Shown here: positions 19,397 to 29,962 of the stretch, piece by piece | Position numbering within the stretch: position 1 is the stretch's first letter | Layout: every line of letters starts with the position of its first letter | DNA from: Agrypnia vestita | Taxonomy: Eukaryota; Arthropoda; Insecta; Trichoptera; Phryganeidae | Assembly: GCA_016648135.1 (NCBI GenBank) | Contig: JADDOH010023145.1 | Coordinates: 310,001 to 374,000 of the forward strand | DNA length: 64,000 nt | Reading direction: 5' to 3' | Position numbers and translations under genes: made by a program | Notes under the pieces: model-generated | Database searches by the model: none | The model's input: the letters and a program-made list of their open reading frames with translations, nothing else | Told to the model about the DNA's origin: nothing

Positions 19397-19984
19397 AAGT
19401 CTCTCCACTATAAACGCACTTCTTTTAATAGCTTCATATGCGTTGAATATGTTTGGAAAAAATACGACAGGAGATTTGCAATCAAGATGGCGACATATAT
19501 TAACAAACTTAGTTGAAATACTCTTTTTTTGAGTATACCTAATATGTATTTATAAAAATCCGTACATTTTGCTATTCAGGACAGTGAGTGGCTTTGTTTC
19601 GAGCGGCCGTGCCACTTCGCAACGGTTTATCCGGTGCGGTGCAGCACGGTCCTGCTTGTTAGTTGAAAAAAAATGTTAACCTGGAGACGATTGAGTAGGG
19701 CCGATATGGAAGCTTTTGCTCTTAGAACGGTCCTGGGTAAGCAGTGGGTACCTACCATTCACTTTCTCGCTATTCGGCTACATTTTCTCTTCATATTGGC
19801 AGCGTGCGTAGTACATGTCCAATATTTTACCCAAAATGTTGAATTTATCGCTTTATACCTTATTAATACTTTTAAGTATAAAGTACTATTCCAGTAAGAA
19901 TGCAAGTCGCAGACATTAAAATAAGATTGAGAAACAATAGATCAATACTACACTATGCTACAATACGGTGTGCCCAAAAAATTA
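19397..19984 (+). other. Unassigned interval with a 74-codon open frame
   Basis: A GC-richer patch (19590-19660, CGAGCGGCCGTGCC) precedes an ATG at 19673 with a frame beginning MLTWRRLSRADMEAFALRTV and ending at 19897. The first third looks protein-like, the rest is hydrophobic and AT-driven. No domain is recognised and no splice signal is decisive. It could be a first exon or TE debris. Confidence 0.25.
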
Positions 19985-19986
19985 TA

Positions 19987-20433
19987 CAGGGTGTACCAGA
20001 GCTAGCAGCAGAAACTTGGCCGGTAGATTACTGCCTATGTTCAAGCAATCATGACCTAAAACCTAAAAAAGTTGTACCATCATTACATAAACTAATGTCA
20101 TTTATGAAAAATTCATTCCCTTTAATACAAGTCGAATAAAATGATAAAAACCTTGCAAAAATTGAAAAAAGTATTTTTATACAAGGTTTTTATCATTTTA
20201 TTTAAGTTGTATTGAAGCCAATGAATTTTTCATAATCGATATAAGTTACTGTAATGATAGTTCAACTTTTTGCAAAAAATAAGTCAGAAATATTGAAGAA
20301 AACAATGCAAACTTTGATACTGCTTATCTCCATAACTATTGATATTAGGTAATGGTTGCTTTAACATTTTAGAGTCATAACATAGGCAGGAATCTACCAG
20401 CCAAGTTTCTGCTGCTAGCTCTGATATACCCTG
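19987..20433. mobile_element. TA-flanked foldback MITE (CAGGGTGT ends), 447 bp
   Basis: It is flanked by TA on both sides (19985-19986, 20434-20435). The ends CAGGGTGTACCAGAGCTAGC and, read inward, CAGGGTATATCAGAGCTAGC stay inverted for about 53 bp through CAGCAGAAACTTGG to CTGCCTATG. A second foldback lies in the left-centre: about 20098-20157 and 20175-20235, with AATGATAAAAACCTTG opposite CAAGGTTTTTATCATT. TA duplication points to the Tc1/mariner group or a relative. A partial copy is at 11.33-11.50 kb. Confidence 0.8.
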
Positions 20434-20435
20434 TA

Positions 20436-21178
20436 TATACGAACTTCAGATTGAAAAATATTCGTACTTCGTTTATCTAAAGATGTAACAATAGCGTACA
20501 ATGCAAGATGGAGACACGCTAAAAAAGTGGGCATCTTTTACACGTTGTAACTTCATTATATTATTTTAGCAGCTGCTGATAAAGTAACGGAGCGACATCT
20601 TAACTATTAACATAATAGACTCATGTATTAAATTCTGCAAAAATGGCGACGGCTCTGAATTCGGAATGAAAGTCCGGTCCCCAACGCGAGCGTTGAAACA
20701 TTCAGATGCCTCCACCTACGGATATGGCATCAGACATATGGCATCAGACATATCGGTGTTAGCGTAAGCTTCAGCGAAAAAGATATGTTCAATATACTAA
20801 CGCAAATATTTCCGCATCCGCCGACCGGGCGAATCTATAAATGGACCGTGTCAATATTATTACAGAAGACGATCTTCAGAGGAAACTTCGTGCAAAATAC
20901 TCCGAAAGTACTTTACGATATACATTTTCGATAGCCGTTTTAAAGGCAGCATTTTCGCGCTGAGAAGAGAAATTGTACTTAATTACGCAGGTTTAATATT
21001 ATATGAATTTAAATTTTCGGAAGCTGTACAGGAAGTCGTCCTATGGAGTATTCGGTAGAAGAACAGACCATCAAAATATTTATTATGCAGACCTGAGCTA
21101 ATCTTAATTTTTAATTAATTTTAAGCTGAGTAAATTTCTTGGTGGATTATCATTAAATTAGGTGAAAAACATTAACGT
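20436..21178. other. Unassigned intergenic DNA
   Basis: Moderate GC at 20640-20900. The 14-mer CATCAGACATATGG/C is duplicated at about 20727-20755. No gene found. Confidence 0.35.
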
Positions 21179-21664
21179 TGTTACCTCTAGGTGAGTTAAA
21201 TAATGTTTGTTTATTTTACTACTTGAGTTTCGAGAGAAACAGAATCTCTGGACAGGTGAAGTGATAAATATAAAAATATTATTAAACTCACCTAGACGTT
21301 AGACGTAACACCTTATTTAATGATCATCGTGAATAATCTCTACAATGTTAAAGCCAAATCCATCAATAATATTCTTGGTATACAGTCTTGTCTTCAATTA
21401 GGTACTTCGCTCGATTATCTCACAACTGGCCACCCTGGGCGTCATCTCGCGGCTCGCGCGTACTTTTCACTGAACGAATCGTCAAACACAATAACTGAAT
21501 ACCCAACGCGGCGTGGTTCCGTATATATATCCAAATGATAGTATTTTCGTACTTTCTAGATTATTCTAGTCTTTAGAAAGCCTTCGTCGCTTCTTAGTTG
21601 TTCCAGACGTTTATAGACGTTTGTAGATATTTGCTGATGGTTGTAGATAATAGGCATGATGACA
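21179..21664 (-). repeat. LTR-like block, minus strand
   Basis: On the minus strand it would begin TGTCATCATGCC and end CCTAGAGGTAACA, giving TG...CA ends. It contains a TATA-like ATATATATACGG and GCGAAGTACCTAATTG, the latter shared with the LTR-like copy at 9715-10114. AACTCACCTAGA is present twice near the 3' end. Flanking 4-mers do not match, so the borders are provisional. Confidence 0.45.
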
Positions 21665-22730
21665 GATTTTGAAATACCCTTCTATAATGTAGGTGCACTT
21701 CTACTATTACCGAAAATAATATTATTTCAGTAATAAATTAAGTTTTTATGCAAATAATTGCATTTTCATCTACCTATTTTTAATTCAGCGCAAAAACGCT
21801 CGCAGGTGTCATGCGTCTATGTTACGTCAATCCTAAGTAAACATTGCATTGTGTCTCTGACAACACGGCGATAATTTGTTCATGACGGCGTGACGTCATT
21901 CGCTCTGATCATTGTTTCAGTTAAAATGGCCGAATGCAGAATTTTATACTTTTATTTTATTGAAAATCTTATTAATCTCAATGGGTATATTAAAACTGGA
22001 TAATTTTTTAGAATCCTTTTAAAATATTTTCTTCTCTAAAATCACTTATTCTTTAATACTGTCATCCTATTGTAGACTGTTCTAGATTCTCCGACAGTAT
22101 TGTTCCATGTGACGTATCACCAGGGGCTCAGACAGTGCATAAATTATTTTAATGTTAAACAAGAAGTCAGTACCATGCGGTAATGTCCAAACAAAAAATG
22201 TCTTAGACTTTAAATAGCAACTATTCCAGCTGTTACGTATCACACCTCGAATAAACACGTAAATTACGATTGTATTCCAACACGTAAATACACAATCGTG
22301 TATCTATTATTTAACTACTCCGACAGCTGTTGGATCCGCTATTCTTGTGAACGAACAAAACAATAATGACAAATGGCTACTTTTTTATTACTGTTAGTTT
22401 AAAAAAGCGGCTAGCTCAGGGCCTAGCTGACTTCCGATGTTTGCCGGAACATCGATTGAAGTACATAGCTTCATCTTCAGGAAGTACTGGGCATCTTTCC
22501 GAATGTCGGTGTTGATTTACTAGCATTCTGCATAGCTAGCGCTTCCAATAAACAAAATGGATTTGAAGAGTAACACATGTCGCTCTACTGGCAGGAAACT
22601 TTGCAAAATGAATAGGAGACGATTTGTATCTGTGTCTATCTGTGACTATCGTGGTGTCTTATATTGCCAACTTGGATCTTACCGTTGGACTTATTTATTT
22701 GTGGCGGATACCTATAGCCACAAAGGGGTG
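21665..22730. other. Unassigned intergenic DNA
   Basis: No gene or family recognised. AATAAACACGTAAATTAC and a later CACGTAAATACAC are short similar words near 22250-22290. The 64-codon frame at 22557 has no recognisable domain. Confidence 0.35.
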
Positions 22731-22735
22731 TTTTT

Positions 22736-23465
22736 ACTCCCTTTATATTAACTCGTGGCGTCTTCTTGTCTGACGAAAAAACTTTGGATCCATTTTAAAC
22801 CCCTTTCCCGTGATCCAACCGAGCTGAAACTTTGCAAGCAGACTCGTGGCGATGATTAAGAAGATCTATCAAATTTTCGTTAAAAAAACCCATTTTTTTT
22901 TGGATTTTTCTAATTTTTAATGGTTTTTTCATACAACTTATCAAGTTGTATGAAAATATTTCAACGCGTCTGGTAGACGCGAAACCTGATTATAGTATAA
23001 TTTTGGATTTTTGGAAATTTTTTATTACTCCCTTTCGTAGCGTCGCCCGACCGAAGCCCAACGCGTAGGTTAAGCGAAAAAAATGTTTCAACTAGTAAAT
23101 GAGAAAGGGAGTATAATAAAAACTTGGTTTTTATAGGTTACTTTTTTACTCCCTTTCTTTTAACTCGTAGCGTCTGCTTGTCTAGTCGGCTTGTCTGCCG
23201 AAAAAGCTATGGATCGATTTTTAACCCCTTTTCCGTTATCCAATCGAGCCGAAACTTTGCAGGCACACTCGTGGCGACGACAAAAATGATATAACAAATT
23301 ATCGTTTAATTTTTTTAAAATAATTATGGTATAATTCAGGATTTTTCGTAATTTTAACGATTTATGTATTGTTTAATTTTCGATCCCGACGCGTGAAGTA
23401 GGCGTGAAGTCTGTTTCAAAGAGAAAGGGAGTATAGTAAAAACTTGGTTTATATGGGTTAGTTTT
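22736..23465. repeat. 412-bp tandem duplication, two units
   Basis: Unit 1 (22736-23147) and unit 2 (23148 to about 23465, internally shorter) both start ACTCCCTTT, contain CTGAAACTTTGCA or CCGAAACTTTGCA with CACTCGTGGCGA or GACTCGTGGCGA, and finish GAAAGGGAGTATARTAAAAA, so each unit has ACTCCCTTT/AAAGGGAGT inverted ends. A perfect palindrome (TTTTCATACAACTT-ATC-AAGTTGTATGAAAA) lies at about 22927-22957. It is probably TE-derived; superfamily unknown. Confidence 0.7.
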
Positions 23466-23534
23466 TTAGAGATATAGAATATTAAAATTAAATAAAACAT
23501 AGAAATCATGCTATTGGCCGAGATTTTACCTTCC

Positions 23535-23786
23535 TTGGAAAGATAATTTTATGCTATTAGTGTTTAATAAAAAATGTGTTTTTAGAGATTTGATTTTTGA
23601 ATTGGCAAGACGTTTTCTTGCGACAGCCAATTTGACAGCTGACGGCTGCTTTGTGCTGTTTTTTTTGCCATTTCACCACGCATAAGCTTACGCCAGAACA
23701 ACGCTTGAAAATGTTGTAAATTCATTTCGAAAATCGTTGTATCGTAATCATATTTACACACTAATAGCGTAAAATTATCTTACCAA
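23535..23786. mobile_element. mariner/Tc1-like internally deleted element
   Basis: Inverted ends TTGGAAAGATAATTTTATGC and, read inward from the right, TTGGTAAGATAATTTTACGC, then CTATTAGTGT, bound 252 bp. Between them, about 23688-23735, the plus strand reads KLTPEQRLKML*IHFEN with CATAAG upstream, which matches the helix-turn-helix start (KLTPEQRxxIVxxxFEN) of mariner-type transposases. The DDE part is gone. No TA duplication can be proven. Confidence 0.55.
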
Positions 23787-24090
23787 TAAAGCTAATACCG
23801 TGGGCACTAACGGGAGACGCAAACCATTGGGTGACCACAATGCGCTGGCCACATGCGCCGTCTAGTAGCTGATGACCAGGCTATTCTCTCTCCTGTTCCT
23901 ACCTCGAGTATTTTGTACAAACTCCTTTCCTACCGCAAAAACTCTCGGTTATTCCAAACAATCGTTACAATTCTATATATCTTTATCTTTTATCTTTATT
24001 ACTTGAGTTTCTTTTAAAATGTGTGTTTAAAATGTGATCTACATAAGAATACTCAAAATAAGCTTGATGGGCAGTTACGAATGAAGATAT
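23787..24090. other. Unassigned intergenic DNA
   Basis: Moderate GC, no open frame or motif recognised. Confidence 0.35.
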
Positions 24091-24094
24091 TTAT

Positions 24095-24395
24095 GATTGT
24101 GTTATGTTTCGGATGACTAAAGTAAAAGAAGCAATTAAAACAATAAAAATCCGAAAACTTCAATATCTCGGACATGTGATGAGACATGCAAAAGAGTACG
24201 AGATCTTGCATCTCATAATCCAGGGAAAGATTGCCCTGAAAGAAAAAAAGAAAGAATGGCTGAAAAACCCGAGACAGTGGCTTGGCCAGTCTACTGTAGA
24301 TTTACTATTCCGGGACGCAGTAAATAAAGATAGCCAACATCGTAGACAGTTGAACGGATAGGACACAAGACGAAGAAGAATACACGCGTCTGAGA
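24095..24395 (+). pseudogene. Non-LTR retrotransposon, C-terminal end
   Basis: The plus-strand frame to 24361 reads VKEAIKTIKIRKLQYLGHVM, RHAKEYEILHLIIQGKIALK, KEWLKNPRQWLGQST and LLFRDAVNKDSQ. This is the C-terminal zinc-ribbon-like tail after the reverse transcriptase of a LINE family common in insects (pattern IKxRKLxYLGHVxR, LxLIIQGKIxGKR, SWLKNLRxW, LFRxAxxR). The pattern residue GR before SWL is missing here (KKKEWLKNP). The upstream reverse transcriptase is absent, so it is a 5'-truncated copy ending near GACGAAGAAGAA. Confidence 0.7.
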
Positions 24396-24495
24396 ATCTT
24401 TGTTTAAACGCCAATAACTTTTTGTTCGATAAGCATTCAGAATGGTTTATAAATATTATGATGCATCAAATAGTGAAAAGATAACTTAGGTTGTC

Positions 24496-25266
24496 TAAAG
24501 CCATGTATTCACTAGGGGACAAATCGCGAAACATTCCGCTCGGCATGTCGCATCAACGTCTACGCTCATGTTTCGGGGACAATGACGCGGTCATTTGACG
24601 TGTACACACCGGGACTCGCATATCTTGTCGCGGAAATGTCACCCGATGAGGTTACGATGAAAGCTGCGGTATCTCATTTGGCGAAAACGGGATTCCGCGC
24701 AATTCGAAATGTTTTTTTGGGTCGCAATTTCAAATTAACGAGGTTTTACTGTAGTAAATTGAATATTATTAAAAACAAGGTCCTTTTTGCAAATAATTAT
24801 TGTTTTCCAGACGTCGCGGAAATATATCGCCCTATGAGGTTATGATGATAGCCGCGTATCTGTATATGTTAATGAGTTTATCGAAAAGTAAGAGGAGAAA
24901 AAAGAGGAGAATGCGAAATTATTTACTGCAAAGAGAAAGAAGGACGGACATTCTATGCGATCTTCGATCGATACAGCTCGATGAGTTCGAGAATGATTTC
25001 GTTTTCCCCGCATTGTCATCTTGACAGATACAGCGCATGCGTATTCACTTGTAAACATACCACGTGGTACTGACGCTCCGCGGAATGTTGCAGTAAGTAC
25101 GCTCGGGTACCGTGCGCATGGCAACGTTGCCACGGCACGTAGAAATGCCGCGCTATGTTGTGCGCGAGGTCGCGGAACAGTGCACGACGTTGCAACGTCA
25201 CGTAGACTCTATGCCGTGCGTGCTGTTGAGGGACAATTTGTCCCCTAGTGAATACATGGCTTTAGA
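24496..25266. mobile_element. Harbinger-like transposon, internally deleted, about 770 bp
   Basis: The ends are inverted: TCTAAAGCCATGTATTCACT and AGGGGACAAAT on the left, repeated without mismatch on the right over about 30 bp. TA flanks the palindromic ends but the exact target duplication is ambiguous. It carries a duplicated transposase N terminus. The right third (25030-25200) is GC-rich with several ACGTGGTAC and GCACGT-type words. Confidence 0.75.
24627..25024 (+). pseudogene. Harbinger-type transposase N terminus, duplicated start
   Basis: Two copies of the same start region occur 186 bp apart. At 24636 ATG gives MSPDEVTMKAAVSHL, which soon decays. At about 24825 the frame reads ISPYEVMMIAAYLYMLM with ATG changed to ATA, then a basic KSKRRKKRRMRNYLLQRERR and TDILCDLRSIQLDEFENDF, stopping at 25024. 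The order (short acidic start, AAYLY helix, basic patch with LLQR, then DLR...FENF) is that of Harbinger transposase N termini in insects. TTGTTTTCCAG directly before the second copy looks like a splice acceptor, so the second copy may be a shuffled exon. There is no catalytic domain. Confidence 0.55.
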
Positions 25267-25559
25267 GTTGTGGTAGGACATAAATAATTATTAGTTATTA
25301 AATGTACATTTTGTTTAAACGCTTTTATACCTTCTTCGAGGAGGATACATATTTAATATCTTTGGATTAGATCAACTGTAACATGCTCACTCTGTTATAT
25401 TGAAGATACGGAAGTGTCGAAATCGGTAAACGTTAAATTAATCAAAGTGGTTCATAAAAATTTATTTATTTTTATATTGATCGTAGAATATTGAACCTCA
25501 AAATGATTACAAATTTTTTAAAGAATATTTTTATATTAAATTATTATTATTAAGCTAAA
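25267..25559. other. Unassigned AT-rich DNA
   Basis: Nothing recognised. Confidence 0.3.
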
Positions 25560-25722
25560 AAACACAGAGGCGAAAATCTATGTATAACCATGTCATGTGA
25601 AGGACTATAGATGTCACTTACTATAGATGTTATTTATGTAGACTGATCACTTAAGCCAGCTAATAAAGATAGAAAGCCTTGGGCCAGTAAGAATGTGACA
25701 CTTCAATCTGTCACATGGTCGT
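25560..25722 (-). mobile_element. M1 MITE-like copy, minus strand
   Basis: GACTATAGATGTC, GATCACTTAAGCCAGCT and GCCTTGGGCCA occur in the same order as at 5.88-6.12 kb. Confidence 0.55.
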
Positions 25723-25725
25723 TAT

Positions 25726-25790
25726 TAGAGATGTGCCGATTATGACTTTGGCCGACTAGCCGACTAGCCGATTAGTCTTAGTTTAGTTTA
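25726..25790 (+). mobile_element. Single hAT-like end
   Basis: TAGAGATGTGCCGATTATGA is followed by three CCGACTAG/CCGATTAG units, resembling a hAT terminus with subterminal repeats. No matching inverted end was found downstream. Confidence 0.4.
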
Positions 25791-26078
25791 GAATTTATAT
25801 AAATGTTTTTTTTTTCAGTACATCATATACATATAATCTTGGTTTAATATTACTTAGTCTGTTGATAAAAAATTCCAACTCTTTTATTTAAATAAGAAGA
25901 AATATTTATAAATGTTTATTGAAGATAAGAATATATTATGTATGTTTTATTGGAGAATTCAATTATAGAATTCAATAAGTCAAGTCAAAGATTATCTGTG
26001 ATTTTATAAATAACGTGAACTATGACCTACGTTAACCCGAAATATTCTAGTGTAACCGGTATAAATTAAAATTTTTAA

Positions 26079-26412
26079 CCTTTAATTATGGACGTTATTT
26101 TTGTTATACTTCCGTGGACGTGGAGTCTCAGAGGCCCCTATACTTCGTGGGCGAAATTCAGAGGAAATTTTAGGAATTTGGGTTCAGTTTGTGTTAATAA
26201 GTCAGTTTTGATGAAACAAAATAAGCACATATTTTATCAACTTTAATTGAATTTGATCTATTTTTAACAAAAAATAAAATAATAAGGCACTTTTTATTCT
26301 TTGGCGACATGACATCACATCATCTAGGAACATCAGATAACGGGGAAGTGACTTATTAGTAGAATTCACAGAAAGTGAGGGGTCTCTGAAATCCCACGTC
26401 CACATTTAAAAG
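26079..26412. mobile_element. piggyBac-like MITE, 334 bp
   Basis: Left flank TTAA (26075-26078), right flank TTAT (26413-26416, one change). The ends CCTTTAATTATGGACG and, read inward from the right, CTTTTAAATGTGGACGTG match the 2.8-kb element, as do TTCAGAGGAAATTTTA and CTTTGGCGACATGACAT inside. Non-coding. Confidence 0.75.
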
Positions 26413-26554
26413 TTATACATACTTTACTTTTTGGAAGATTTTTCGTACAATTCAGCGATTGAGATGGTCTCAATTGATTCAATGACACGAGTGATATTAG
26501 ATAGTTATCGATTTGTTATTAATGAGATGACAACGTATCAGATAAAATAACAAT

Positions 26555-27195
26555 ATTGATAGAGAGAGTGAGAAATGTGCAAATTAGAAGTGAATGTAAT
26601 GTTGGCTGTAGCGTGGTAGATAAAACAAATAAAGGATCGCTGAGATGGTTTGGTCATGTGGAACGTTTTTTTGCAAGGAGAGGATGGTTAAGAAAATACA
26701 TATATGGGGCGAGTTGAAGGTAGCAGGAATAGAGGGCGGCCGCGAAAGACCTGGCGCATTTAGATACTTCTAATATTGGAGGATGGGCCTATTAAAAGCC
26801 TCAACAACCATAAAGCATACATGAAAAGATGTATAAATATCAGGCGCGTGTAGTGGGAACATTTAAGCATGACTTTTTTGTAAACATTTAATTTGGAAAA
26901 AAATAGAAATTACATATTTATGTGACAGAACATTATGATTTATTAAAATATTAATATTATGATAATAATTGTTATAGAAATATCACGAAATATATGTTGT
27001 ATTTTTATTTTTTTCCAAATAATTGGTTCGTAAAAGTCATGCTGCGATGTTCCCACTGCACGCCCCTGATGAATGTAGCCGCAGCAAAAGTGGTACGCTA
27101 AGACAAAGGAAATATGGTGTTCTGTCTTTTCTGCCTACCCATGCGGGGAAATGGCGTGATAGTTATTTAGTTAGTTTAAGTTAGTTAGCCATTAA
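26555..27195 (+). pseudogene. RTE-like LINE C terminus, split by a hAT MITE
   Basis: Before the insertion the plus strand reads RVRNVQIRSECN, GSLRWFGHVERF, then (after a frameshift) a GRGRPRKTW-equivalent (GGCGGCCGCGAAAGACCTGG) and GPIKSLNNHKAYMKRC. After the insertion (from 27069) it resumes with MNVAAAKVVR, then CTGCCTACCCATGCGGGGAA and a tail of TTAG units (27160-27190). All parts align with the open frame at 32.4-32.9 kb. The reading frame is broken. The retrotransposon tail of tetranucleotide units is typical of this family in the window. Confidence 0.75.
26841..27068. mobile_element. hAT-type MITE, 228 bp, nested in the LINE
   Basis: The ends CAGGCGCGTGTAGTGGGAAC and, read inward, CAGGGGCGTGCAGTGGGAAC are inverted, followed by inverted GCATGACTTTT and ATTTGGAAAAAAAT. 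The flanking 8-mers are ATAAATAT (26833-26840) and ATGAATGT (27069-27076). The intact LINE at 32.9 kb has ATGAATGT at the equivalent place, so the left copy has mutated twice. It has no coding capacity. Confidence 0.85.
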
Positions 27196-28524
27196 AGAGA
27201 TATTCTGCATCCAATAAATTAGTTTAATATTAATTATTGATGATTTTTTATTAACCACCACGTAGTGTACTGACAATCTATTTTATAAAGAGCTTAAATT
27301 ACATATATATGACAACATTTCGTGCGCCCGTGGAAGATAAATCCATAATGCAAGTGTTCAACAGATTGCAAATATGAATAATAATAGGCGCAATTCATTT
27401 ATACATAGTCCTTTAGGTGTGTTACGTTTGGTGTGGCCACAATGAGTCCGTGTTAATTTTACAATCCTGTGATATTTTTCGCTACAGAAATTGGGTCTTG
27501 TGATCCGTTGTATTGTTAAATTAAAAAAAAAACTCACTTTATAATTCCATCCATGTAGACGGGGGAATAAAAAAGAAAATCACCTTGATTTTTTTGCTCA
27601 CTTTAGTCAAAAAAATATTCTAAATGTCAAACGCCAAACATGACACCTTTATAATTAATTTTTTAATGGCAATTTTTTGACAGTCGTGATTTATTTTGAC
27701 ATTATCTGATGAATTTTTTATTGTGTATCTAGATATCCAAAATAATTACATTTATGTAGGTACTTAAGTACCTACTTACACATTGGGTACACAGGTTTTC
27801 TTGTATTTTTCGAGTAGAACCAACTTTAGATTTTAATATTTGCTCTATTTGTCACTGAAAAATGCACTTAAAGTATTAATTCTTGCAAAAAAGCCCAAAC
27901 GAATCAAGTCTTCACAAATTATTTATTCAAAGCGAGTCTCAAAACATTCTAATTAATTTTGTTCACGTGTTTTTCTTTCTTTTATATTCTTTTGATGGTT
28001 AAATGATTATTTGAAACTATCCAATGATAGATATTAACAATAATGATTTATGAATGAAATAATTTTTGAAAAGGAAATGAAATCAAGGGATTTGTTTGAA
28101 AAAACTCTGCTTAGCCCTGCTCTGCCTCTAATAATGAATTTTAAAGATGTACTTTATCTGATTTTCATTTCCCGTCTGATGTTTCAGTACCGGTAATCCC
28201 GAGAACCGTAGTAAAATCAATATGCACTTAAGCCCTACGCCGCAGTATGGATTATCGTTCTCATTTCTGCCGGGTACTTAATTATGCAAATTTAAATGCA
28301 TACGGGGAACAATTACCATTCAAAATCCTGTGCACAAGTCCTGGGCTTACAGGAACCGCATCTTCAGCACCGGTGCTCTGCATATAGGACAAGCTATCAA
28401 TACACGGGCAATAAAAACAGATAGCATGTATATATGTAAGCGTACAACTATGCATACATTAAACAACTACTTTTGTTTAACAGCATATATGAATATCTTT
28501 AAAATTAATTTAACGGCAATCGTG
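27196..28524. other. Unassigned AT-rich intergenic DNA
   Basis: A perfect palindrome AGGTACTTAAGTACCT lies at about 27757. No gene. The 65-codon frame at 28330 is unrecognised. Confidence 0.4.
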
Positions 28525-29300
28525 TAAAAAATCTACAGATGTTAAAGGACTTGAAATTATTTTTGATTCTAAGTTTACATTCATTCCACATATCGTTTCA
28601 ATCCTATTCATGGACTGTGGATTACTGGGGTTTGCCACTAGTGTTTCTAAACTATTTTTATCAACGTTAACGTTAAAACTTCCTTAATTTACATTCGTAC
28701 CGAGTCAATTACAATATGGGTCGACAATCTGTAATACTCATTTAACAATATGTAATAACATAATTGAAAAAGTCCTACATAAATTCTTAAAACAACTGAA
28801 CTTTTATGTAGCATTACAAAATTTTGAATAATCCTATTGATTTTCTTTACATAATTTTGTTTACTTAACTGCCCTAAAAACACTACCAAATACACTAACA
28901 AACAACTTATTTTATACACAACATTTCCATACCAATTTTAATGCAAATAACTTTACAAACCATAGTACAAATGCCTATAACAACAATGAAAACTATTAGT
29001 TAATTTCTATGAAAGCCTTCCATTTAAGTTTAAACTTAGTCATATCATTAATTACTAACTTCTTTTTCCATGTCCCATATCCTTCTTATTCAGGCTTCCA
29101 CTCCTTCTCCACACCATCTCTCTACAAAATTTGTTAATTGTATGTTAAGTTTATATCATTTTTTTTTAACCGTATTCCTAGAACAAAATATTTTTTAATA
29201 TTAAGACTTATTGAAACTTAACTATGTGGTTATAATTTTTTTTAGTTTCAATGTATTTTTTTCCTGTAATAACTGTCTGCTTTAAATAAATAAATAAACA
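28525..29300 (+). pseudogene. CR1/Jockey-like LINE, truncated RT end and 3' UTR
   Basis: From about 28537 the plus strand reads LKGLEIIFDSKFTFIPHI, equivalent to LKDLGVxFDSxLxFxxHI just after the catalytic motif C of these reverse transcriptases. It continues with LLGFATSVSKLF and, after a break, FVPSQLQYGSTI, equivalent to VRSxLEYGSxVWNP. The rest is a decayed C terminus and UTR ending in TTTAAATAAATAAATAAAC at about 29283-29300. Frames are broken throughout; it is a dead 5'-truncated copy. Confidence 0.65.
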
Positions 29301-29617
29301 AGTTATAGCACAAAACGCCATAATAAAAATAACACTTAAAATATCAATTTAAACCAGCTCAAAAACATATTTAATAAATTTAAAAACAAAGTAGATTATG
29401 AAATATAAAGAAATACGGAAACAATATATTTATTCGCATTAACCATCGGGGAATACGGAAAATTAGAGATTTCTATGTGTAGTCTTTCGTAAATGATACA
29501 ATATATTAACAAACGCAAAGACGCACTTAGTAGCCATAGCTACCAATTTGCTTAAAAACAAGTTAAAAACAAAAGCCCACGTTACCACAGGACTATAGAA
29601 GTGAGTATCAATATCAA
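29301..29617. other. Unassigned AT-rich DNA
   Basis: Nothing recognised. Confidence 0.3.
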
Positions 29618-29962
29618 ACTAACTAACTAACCATCATGCCGTTTCCCCGCAGGGGTAGGCAGAGAGGATTGAACGCCACACTGGCGTTCTATCTATCCTG
29701 GCACACCACTTTTGCTTCGGCCACATTCATACATCTTCTCATACAAGTTCTACGGTTGTTGCGGCTTTTAACGGGGCCACCCTCAAAAACTTGCTGTATC
29801 TGATCGTGCCAGGTCTTTCGCGGACGCCCTCTATTTCTGTTGCCTTCAACACTCGCCTCATATATTTTCTTAACCATCCTTTCCTCGTTCATACGTTCCA
29901 CATGACCAAACCATCTCATCACTCTTTTTTTTATTCTATCTACCACCATCCACCTACATCAA
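29618..29962 (-). pseudogene. RTE-like LINE C terminus (86 codons), minus strand
   Basis: The minus-strand frame 29949-29689 contains RVMRWFGHVERMNEERMVKK, GNRNRGRPRKTWHDQI, GGPVKSRNNRRTCMRRCMN and AKVVCQDR before a stop. It corresponds to about residues 92-175 of the plus-strand frame at 32.4-32.9 kb, with about 75-80% identity by eye. Downstream on the minus strand follow CTGCCTACCCCTGCGGGGAA, then a run of TTAG units (plus-strand AACTAACTAACTAACC at 29618). It is 5'-truncated at about 29960. The segment is still open, so decay is modest. Confidence 0.8.
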
